42,344 nt of DNA from Kiritimatiellia bacterium (GTDB lineage: Bacteria > Verrucomicrobiota > Kiritimatiellia > JAFGHX01): the NCBI GenBank assembly GCA_016929905.1, contig JAFGHX010000293.1:1-42344 (forward strand). Reading direction: 5' to 3'. Each line of letters begins with the position of its first letter. Position 1 is the first letter of the stretch. Both the position numbers and the translations under genes were made by a program. This document shows, piece by piece, positions 36,807-42,344 of this stretch. Below the pieces are notes generated by a model that worked only from the letters and a program-made list of their open reading frames with translations, ran no database searches and was not told where the DNA came from.

Positions 36807-38168
36807 GTGTCGCATCGGGAACCGGTGGTCAGCGTCGGGTTTGTCAGTCTCGGCTGTGCGAAGAATCTGGTGGATTCGGAGATCATGGCCGGGGCCCTGC
36901 TGAAGGCCGGTCTGTGCCTGGCCGCTTCGCCGGAAGAAGCGGACGTGGTGGTGGTCAACACGTGTGCCTTCATTCGAGCGGCCAAGGATGAGTCCATTCA
37001 GGCCATTCTGGACGTGTGCGCGATGAAAGAGACGGGCCGGTGCGGGATCGTGATTGTGGCCGGCTGCCTGCCGCAACGCTACGGCCGGGCCCTGCAGGAG
37101 GCCTTGCCGGAAGTCGACGCGTTCATCGGGCTTGATGAGCTCGGGCGGCTACCGGGTGTCATCCGGCAGGTGGTCGGCGGGAAGCGCGGCTTGCTGAAGG
37201 TATCGGCACGGGCCGGCAAGGTGATCGAACCGCGACTGCCGCGCGTGCTGTTTACCGGCGGGCCCTACGCCTATCTGAAAGTCGCCGACGGCTGTCATCA
37301 CCGGTGCCGCTTCTGCGCGATCCCCCGCATACGCGGCCCGTACCGTTCACGCAAGCCGGATGCGATCGTGCGGGAAGCCGAACACCTGTTGGCGAACGGC
37401 GTGAAGGAATTGAATCTCGTGTCGCAGGACGTACTCGCCTACGGCCGCGGGCTGCGCGCCAAGACGAACCTGCCCGCTCTGCTGCGCGCCTTGGGCAAGG
37501 TGGGCGGTCAGTTCTGGATCCGACTCCTGTACGGATACCCTGCCCTGGTCAGCGACGAACTGCTCGACGCGATGGGGGAGGTGCCGCAAGTCTGCGCCTA
37601 TCTCGATCTGCCCGTTCAGCACAGTCATCCGCGGATCCTGCGCGCCATGGGCCGTACCGCACCCGCTGGCCGCGAAGCCATCTGCCGTCTGCTGGATCGG
37701 ATTCGCGCAAGGCTGCCCGGGGTCACGTTGCGGACGACCTGCCTCGTCGGCTTCCCGGGTGAGCGGGAGGCGCATTTTCGTGACCTGCTCGCGCTTGTCG
37801 AGGCGGCCGAGTTCGAGCATCTCGGCGTTTTCGTTTACTCGCCCGAGGAGGGCACCCCGGCGTTCAGACTGCCCGGCCGGGTACGGGCCGGCGTGGCCGC
37901 CGCACGCCGGGACCGGCTCCTGGCCGCCCAGCGCAAGGTTGTGGACCGCATCGCCCAAAAACGCATTGGTCAAACGGCCACGGTTTTGATAGAAAGTCGG
38001 AACTCGGGCCGAACGCGTGCGGTGACGGGCCGCTCCCAGCGCGAGGCCCCGGAAGTGGACGGCGTGGTACTCGTGCGGCACGCGCGCACGGCGCCGGCCG
38101 TCGGCGAGTTTGTGCAGGTGCGATACGAGGGACAACGTGGGTACGATATCGAGGGGCGGGTCTGCTAG
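36807..38168 (+). CDS. rimO: Ribosomal protein S12 methylthiotransferase RimO
   Basis: 453 residues from the GTG at 36807, which has GGGAG six bases upstream; a GTG at 36783 is in frame but lacks one. N-terminal methylthiotransferase domain with C17 (LGCAKNLVDSE), C53 (NTCAF) and C87 (AGCLPQRY) holding one Fe-S cluster, then the radical SAM motif C163-x3-C167-x2-C170 (GCHHRCRFC) and a C-terminal TRAM domain. The LGCAKNxVDSE start separates RimO from MiaB. It adds a methylthio group to the conserved Asp of S12. NifU/NifS could supply its clusters. Confidence 0.95.
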   Translation: MSHREPVVSVGFVSLGCAKNLVDSEIMAGALLKAGLCLAASPEEADVVVVNTCAFIRAAKDESIQAILDVCAMKETGRCGIVIVAGCLPQRYGRALQEALPEVDAFIGLDELGRLPGVIRQVVGGKRGLLKVSARAGKVIEPRLPRVLFTGGPYAYLKVADGCHHRCRFCAIPRIRGPYRSRKPDAIVREAEHLLANGVKELNLVSQDVLAYGRGLRAKTNLPALLRALGKVGGQFWIRLLYGYPALVSDELLDAMGEVPQVCAYLDLPVQHSHPRILRAMGRTAPAGREAICRLLDRIRARLPGVTLRTTCLVGFPGEREAHFRDLLALVEAAEFEHLGVFVYSPEEGTPAFRLPGRVRAGVAAARRDRLLAAQRKVVDRIAQKRIGQTATVLIESRNSGRTRAVTGRSQREAPEVDGVVLVRHARTAPAVGEFVQVRYEGQRGYDIEGRVC

Positions 38169-38241
38169 TGTCGAGCAAGTTCCCGAATACGTTCTCGAGC
38201 AGGTTTCCGGGCGCGTGCCGTAAAGAACAACCCAACACCCC

Positions 38242-38940
38242 ATGAAACCACCGGGCATACCCAACATACTGACGATCAGCCGCTTGTTCTTCGCGTGGAC
38301 ATTGACGGTCTTCCTCACCTTCAACATCCCGTGGGGCAAAACGCTGGCGCTCGTCGCGTTCATTCTCGCCAGCATCACCGACTGGCTCGACGGCCGGCTG
38401 GCCAGGAGCGGGCACGGGATCACGCTGTTTGGCCAACTCATGGACCCGGTGGCCGACAAGGTGCTGGTGTGCGCCGCCTTCGTCAGTTTCGTGTCCATCC
38501 ACCAGATCGTGCCGGCATGGATCGTGATCATTATCCTCACACGCGAATTCATGGTCACCGGCCTGCGCCTGATGGCCGTGACGAAGGGACGCATGGTCTC
38601 GGCCGGGATCTGGGGCAAGCACAAGACCGCCTGGCAAATCGTCGCGATCATCGTGATCATGCTCGGGCTGGCCCTGCGCGAGGACTTGCTGGCCGTCATG
38701 CTGGGCGACGTGGCCCGGTCCGAGTCGTTCCTCGCCGCCTACAACAGGTACTTCAGCTACGTCACCTATTGGATCTCGTTCCTCGTCGCCGTCTTGACCG
38801 TCATCTCCGGCGCCGTCTATTACTGGCGCGAGCGGCGAATGTTGCTGGGGCTGGAGGACGGCGACGGAGAGCCGAAGACCGAAGCGTCAAAGGTCGAAAG
38901 GGAGGAGTCAACGGTCGAAGGGGAGCGGTCAAAGGTCTGA
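38242..38940 (+). CDS. pgsA: CDP-diacylglycerol--glycerol-3-phosphate 3-phosphatidyltransferase
   Basis: 232 residues, about five membrane helices. Starts PNILTISRL as usual for PgsA; exact CDP-alcohol motif D47-x2-DG-x2-AR-x8-G64-x3-D68-x3-D72 with MDPVADK. It makes phosphatidylglycerol phosphate at the inner membrane, the precursor of the Lgt substrate. After the last helix the tail (from about residue 208, EPKTEASKVEREESTVEGERSKV in two pieces) is encoded by a heptamer repeat array and is not family sequence, so the original stop has probably been lost to repeat insertion. No Shine-Dalgarno precedes the ATG. Confidence 0.92.
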   Translation: MKPPGIPNILTISRLFFAWTLTVFLTFNIPWGKTLALVAFILASITDWLDGRLARSGHGITLFGQLMDPVADKVLVCAAFVSFVSIHQIVPAWIVIIILTREFMVTGLRLMAVTKGRMVSAGIWGKHKTAWQIVAIIVIMLGLALREDLLAVMLGDVARSESFLAAYNRYFSYVTYWISFLVAVLTVISGAVYYWRERRMLLGLEDGDGEPKTEASKVEREESTVEGERSKV

Positions 38941-39110
38941 AGGGGAGCGGTCAAAGGTCTGAAGGTCGAAGGTCTAAGGTCGAGAGATCGAAAGCGTGGC
39001 GCGCAGGCGTCGGTGTCCGTATTCTACGACCTTCGACCTTTGACCTTCGGACTTTGGACTGCTCCGGCTGCGACCTTCGACCTTAGACCTTCGGACCTTC
39101 GACTTCTGGA
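38872..39110. repeat. Heptamer repeat array in inverted arms, locus B
   Basis: Left arm (38872-38994): units AGGTCGA / GGTCAAA / GGTCTGA in tandem on the plus strand, covering the 3' end of pgsA. Right arm (39026-39110): the complementary units CGACCTT / TGACCTT / GGACTT, split by a short GC-rich spacer. Loop about 30 bases. The right arm ends at the Shine-Dalgarno of the next gene. Same design as locus A (12781-12947). Confidence 0.85.
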
Positions 39111-39116
39111 GCTGTG

Positions 39117-39788
39117 ATGAACCAGGACTGGAACATCAAGGCCCGCGGCCATGCGTGCAGCGGGTGTCAGACCGCGTTTGCCGACGGGCAGCCGTACTAC
39201 TCCCGGCTTCGGTTCGGCGAGGAGGGCTACGAGCGCGCGGACTTCTGCGAACCGTGCTGGCAGCAGCAGGAGCAGGAGGGCGCCCACCTCAGCTCCTGGC
39301 GCGGCACGTATCGGCCGCCGCCGCCCGCGCCCGAGCCGGCCTTGAAGAAGGAGACCGCGGAATCGCTGTTCCGGAAACTGATCGAGGAGGAAGACCGGAC
39401 ACAGCGCAACACGGTGTATATTCTGGGCGTCATGCTCGAGCGGCGCCGCATCCTCGTGGAGCGCGACATCCGCACGCTGGACAACGGGGATCGGGTCCTC
39501 GTCTACGAACACCGCAAGAGCGGTGAGACCTTTCTCGTTGCCGATCCCCAACTCCGGCTCGACCAACTCGAACATGTCCAGGAAGAAGTGGTAACCATGC
39601 TCGGCGGCCGCAAGCCCGGCGAGTCGGCGCCCGAGGAGGCGGCATCCGAGCAGCCGCCATCCGAGCCGGACGCCGCCGCGCCGGCGGCCGAGGAACCGGC
39701 GCCGGGCGAACAGCGCGCGACGGACCCGGCCCCGACTGAACCGGCGGCCGGCGACAAGGTGCCGAGTGAACCCCCGCCCGCGACGTAG
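39117..39788 (+). CDS. Zinc-binding protein of unknown function
   Basis: 223 residues; ATG at 39117 with GGAG five bases upstream (a GTG at 39114 is possible). N-terminal cysteine pairs CSGC (about 15-18) and CEPC (about 43-46) suggest a zinc ribbon. A helical domain follows (about 75-165, ETAESLFRKLIEEEDRTQRN), then a Pro/Ala/Glu-rich disordered tail of 60 residues. Not a recognised family. It stands directly behind the repeat array after pgsA, and no link in function to phospholipid synthesis is visible. Confidence 0.75.
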   Translation: MNQDWNIKARGHACSGCQTAFADGQPYYSRLRFGEEGYERADFCEPCWQQQEQEGAHLSSWRGTYRPPPPAPEPALKKETAESLFRKLIEEEDRTQRNTVYILGVMLERRRILVERDIRTLDNGDRVLVYEHRKSGETFLVADPQLRLDQLEHVQEEVVTMLGGRKPGESAPEEAASEQPPSEPDAAAPAAEEPAPGEQRATDPAPTEPAAGDKVPSEPPPAT

Positions 39789-39972
39789 GCGGCTTTTCCA
39801 TCACGATACGCGCTTCGGCGTGGGTCTTGGTAGCGCGGTCGTCCTCGGCCGCGCACCGTCGCGCACGGACGGCGAAAAGGAAACGACCGACGGCCGAGAG
39901 AATGACGGATGGCCGAACCTGCGGCCGCACGCGACCGCGTACCGCGGCGCGTGAGCCGCCCTGGCTCCAGAT

Positions 39973-41532
39973 ATGTTCGACCTCAAAATCGTCAACGGAG
40001 ACGTGCTCGACGGGACCGGCGCCGGTGCCCGGCGGACCGACGTCGGGATCCGGAACGGGCGCATCGCCGACTGCGGCAATCTGTCCGCGGCGGAGGCGGC
40101 GTCGAGCATCGACGCAACCGGCCGGACGGTGTGTCCCGGTTTCATCGACGCCCACTCCCATTCCGACAGCTACCTGCTGCTCGAACCCTCGGCGCCGAGC
40201 AAGGTGTTCCAGGGCATCACCACGGAGGTGCTCGGCAACTGCGGCACCTCCGCGGCGCCGGTGACCGGCAAGTACGACAAGCCGTCCGAATGGCGCGAAA
40301 AGAAGTACCCGGGCGCCTGGCAGACGGTCGCCGAATACCGCGCGTTGCTCGAGCGGGTCGGACCCGGCCCGAACGCCGTCCTGCTGGTGGGGCACAACAA
40401 CCTGCGCGGCGCCGCCGTCGGCTACGAGGCGCGTGCGGCCGGCGCAGACGAGCTGCGCGCGATGGTCCGCCTGCTCGAACAGGCCCTGGACGAGGGCGCG
40501 CGCGGACTGAGTACCGGCCTGATCTATACCCCGGGCCTGTTCGCGCCCGTTTCCGAGATCACGACTCTGGCCGGTGTGGTCGCGCGACGCGGGGGCGTCT
40601 ACACCTCGCACATGCGCAGCGAGAGCGACCGGCTGCTCGAGGCCATCGACGAGACGCTCGCCATCGGGCGCGACTCGGGCGTCGCCGTCCGGATTTCGCA
40701 CCTGAAGACCGCCCGGCGCGAGAACTGGGCTTTGCTCGATCCGGCGCTGACCCGCATTCGCGGCGCTATCCGCGACGGCATGGACCTCGCCGCCGACCGC
40801 TACCCCTACATCGCCTCCTCCACGAGCCTCTCGTCGCTCTTCCCGCAATGGGCGTGTGAGGGCGGAAGAGAGGCATGCCTCGCGCGGCTTGGCGACCCGG
40901 CCCAGAAGGCCCGGCTGCGGGAGGCGCTGCTCGCCTCGCACCCCGCCGAATACTGGGAGACGGTCGCCATCAGTTCCACCTCGCACCCCGACAACAAGCG
41001 TTTCCAGGGCAAGCGCCTGATGGAAGCGGCCGACGCGCTCGGGCAGGAACCCGTGGACGCGTTCCTGCATGTCGTGCAGGCCGACGCGCTCACGACCGGC
41101 GGCATCTTCTTCGGCATGTCCGAAGAAAACATGTGGCGCATCCTGGCCGAACCCTACGTCATGATCGGGACCGACGCCTCGCTGCGCGCGCCGACCGGCC
41201 CGCTGAGCCTCGATCATCCGCATCCGCGCAGCTACGGGTCGTTCCCGCGCTTCATCCGCGCCGCGCTGGACGGCAGGACGGTTTCCCTGCCCGAGGCCGT
41301 CCGCAAGTGCACCTCGTTGCCGGCGGACCGGTTCGGCCTGTCCGCGCGCGGCCGGCTCGTGCCGGGGTATGCCGCCGATATCGTCGTGTTCGACCCGGCC
41401 GCGCTCCGCGATGCGGCAACCTACGAGTCGCCGCACCGGCTGGCCGAGGGCATCACGCATGTCGTCATCAACGGCGTCGTCACGATCGCCGAAGGCCGGC
41501 TCACCGGGGAACGGGGCGGCCGCGTGCTCTGA
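39973..41532 (+). CDS. D-aminoacylase / N-acyl-D-amino-acid deacylase
   Basis: 519 residues of the amidohydrolase superfamily. Metal ligands H61 and H63 in GFIDAHSHSD, the GNCG cysteine C90 special to D-aminoacylases, then ARGLSTGLIYTPG, TSHMRSE, RISHLK and MIGTDAS. It removes the acyl group of N-acyl-D-amino acids or splits D-amino-acid amides; N-acyl-D-Glu or peptidoglycan fragments are possible substrates. No signal peptide: cytoplasmic. No Shine-Dalgarno before the ATG. The 39789-39972 gap holds no gene. Confidence 0.9.
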   Translation: MFDLKIVNGDVLDGTGAGARRTDVGIRNGRIADCGNLSAAEAASSIDATGRTVCPGFIDAHSHSDSYLLLEPSAPSKVFQGITTEVLGNCGTSAAPVTGKYDKPSEWREKKYPGAWQTVAEYRALLERVGPGPNAVLLVGHNNLRGAAVGYEARAAGADELRAMVRLLEQALDEGARGLSTGLIYTPGLFAPVSEITTLAGVVARRGGVYTSHMRSESDRLLEAIDETLAIGRDSGVAVRISHLKTARRENWALLDPALTRIRGAIRDGMDLAADRYPYIASSTSLSSLFPQWACEGGREACLARLGDPAQKARLREALLASHPAEYWETVAISSTSHPDNKRFQGKRLMEAADALGQEPVDAFLHVVQADALTTGGIFFGMSEENMWRILAEPYVMIGTDASLRAPTGPLSLDHPHPRSYGSFPRFIRAALDGRTVSLPEAVRKCTSLPADRFGLSARGRLVPGYAADIVVFDPAALRDAATYESPHRLAEGITHVVINGVVTIAEGRLTGERGGRVL

Positions 41533-41568
41533 GAGGCTCGGGCCGGCCAGCCGGCGTGCATCAGCGTC

Positions 41569-41597
41569 TCGGCAAGAACCGTGGGCCCTGCTATAGT
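41569..41597 (+). promoter_or_regulatory. Candidate leaderless promoter for the EamA transporter
   Basis: TCGGCA (41569-41574), 17-base spacer, TATAGT (41592-41597). The GTG start at 41604 is six bases after the -10 box, so the mRNA would begin at the start codon. Confidence 0.4.
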
Positions 41598-41603
41598 GGG
41601 CCC

Positions 41604-42344
41604 GTGCCGACAGCCGGAATACTTTTCGGGTTGGGTGCGGCGGCGCTGCAGTCGATCGCCTATCTCTGCTCGCGCTGGTTCGTGACGCGAGGCGGGGGCG
41701 GCGCACGGCGGCTGCTCGCGCTCTCGCATATCCAGATGGGCGTGGCCGCGGCTCTGCTGTTGCCGCTGCTGTGGCCCGCCGATATGCCGCCGCCGGGCCG
41801 GTTTGCGCTGGGGCTGGTGGCCGCCACCGCGTTCTACCTGCTCGCGCAGGCCGCGCTGTTCCGGACGCTCAAGACCGTCGACGCCTCCCGCATCTCGCCC
41901 ATGCTCGGGCTCAAGATCGTGATCGTTGCCGTGCTCAGCGCGCTGTTCATGGGCGCGACGCTCTCGTTCCGGCAGTGGTTGGCTGTGGCCATGAGTTTCG
42001 CCGGCGTATGGCTGCTGCGGCAGGCCGGGGCGCGGGTGCCGTGGAAGTGCGTCTTCGTCGTGCTCGGCGCCTGCTTCTTCTATTGCATGTCCGACATCTA
42101 CATCGCGAAGCTGGTGAAGGACCTCGCGCCGCTGCCCACGTTCAGGGCGTCCCTGGTCGGCGTTTGCATGAGCTACGCGCTCAGCGGCTTGTTCGGGCTG
42201 GCGCTCTGGCTGTGGACCCGGCGCGCCGCCCCAACCCCGCTCCAAGCCCCCAATCCCACAGTCCCACAGTCCCACGGTCCCACGGCCCCACAGTCCCACG
42301 GTCCCACGGTCCCACAGTCCCACGGTCCCACGGTCCCACAGTCC
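41604..42344 (+). CDS. EamA/DMT-family transporter, 3' end outside window
   Basis: The frame is open from GTG at 41604 through the window end (247 codons seen). About seven membrane helices are visible, starting at once with ILFGLGAAALQSIAYL, and five of them form the first EamA half (ALFRTLKTVDASRISPML is typical). After the seventh helix the frame enters an 8-bp tandem repeat that codes for PTVPQSHG units. The second EamA half is not complete at the window edge, so either the loop is expanded or the gene is broken there. Small-molecule export or uptake across the inner membrane is expected. No Shine-Dalgarno. Confidence 0.75.
   Translation, partial: MPTAGILFGLGAAALQSIAYLCSRWFVTRGGGGARRLLALSHIQMGVAAALLLPLLWPADMPPPGRFALGLVAATAFYLLAQAALFRTLKTVDASRISPMLGLKIVIVAVLSALFMGATLSFRQWLAVAMSFAGVWLLRQAGARVPWKCVFVVLGACFFYCMSDIYIAKLVKDLAPLPTFRASLVGVCMSYALSGLFGLALWLWTRRAAPTPLQAPNPTVPQSHGPTAPQSHGPTVPQSHGPTVPQS
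42254..42344 (+). repeat. 8-bp tandem repeat inside the transporter gene
   Basis: About eleven copies of CCCACAGT / CCCACGGT run to the window end. Since 8 is not a multiple of 3, three units make one 24-base, 8-residue peptide repeat (PTVPQSHG), and a change of one unit shifts the frame. Confidence 0.93.

Noticed and set aside
38872..39110. CRISPR array at the heptamer repeats
   Set aside because: Units are 7 bp and contiguous without unique spacers, and no cas gene is near.
39430..41706. Minus-strand open frame of 758 codons opposite the D-aminoacylase
   Set aside because: Shadow; no conserved motifs, and the plus-strand gene explains the region.

Overview
The window is a GC-rich bacterial chromosome segment with 31 protein genes (two cut by the window ends). 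No rRNA, tRNA, CRISPR array, transposase or integrase is visible. The best guess for the host is the PVC group (Kiritimatiellota, Lentisphaerota or Planctomycetota-like). This rests on two short pilin-like proteins with the 'CxNxLRQxDxAKEQWA' core usual in that group, a zinc-ribbon Ser/Thr kinase, a zinc-ribbon coiled-coil protein, and TPR membrane proteins. A three-domain NifU, NifS and an AmmeMemoRadiSam-type radical SAM enzyme suggest an anaerobe; this is inference.
Layout. 1-4207: 3' end of a sigma-54 activator, then a kinase/ROK sugar-kinase operon on the minus strand. 4363-12209: housekeeping block with lgt, an RluD-type pseudouridine synthase, the psd-pssA phosphatidylethanolamine operon, pyrF and mfd; pyrF and mfd diverge around a perfect palindrome. 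12352-16382: a small coiled-coil protein and three GT4 glycosyltransferases, two of them a tandem duplication. 16412-16684: a gene-free element of nested inverted repeats. 16704-20323: nifU-nifS plus a zinc-ribbon gene, divergent from an amrS-like gene. 20343-24021: a PpiD-like chaperone, an FmdB-type regulator and a membrane-anchored protein of unknown function. 24018-33770: surface-glycan region with a GT39-like enzyme, a flippase, a sulfotransferase, two GT2 enzymes, a DUF2304 protein, a B12-binding radical SAM enzyme and a TPR membrane protein closed by a clear intrinsic terminator. 33823-36651: two four-cysteine mini-pilins, one behind a sigma-54 promoter in an AT-rich island, then a large membrane protein. 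36807-42344: rimO, pgsA, a zinc-binding protein, a D-aminoacylase and the start of an EamA transporter that runs into an 8-bp tandem repeat.
How the parts fit. lgt, psd, pssA and pgsA cover lipoprotein and phospholipid synthesis. The two glycosyltransferase regions look like one surface-polysaccharide programme, probably with sulfation and a radical SAM modification. The least explained features are non-coding: a heptamer (GGTCGAA-like) repeat family in inverted arms at gene ends that also supplies C-terminal codons and -35 boxes, the nested inverted-repeat element, the 8-bp repeat inside a transporter gene, and several promoters so close to the start codon that the mRNA may be leaderless.
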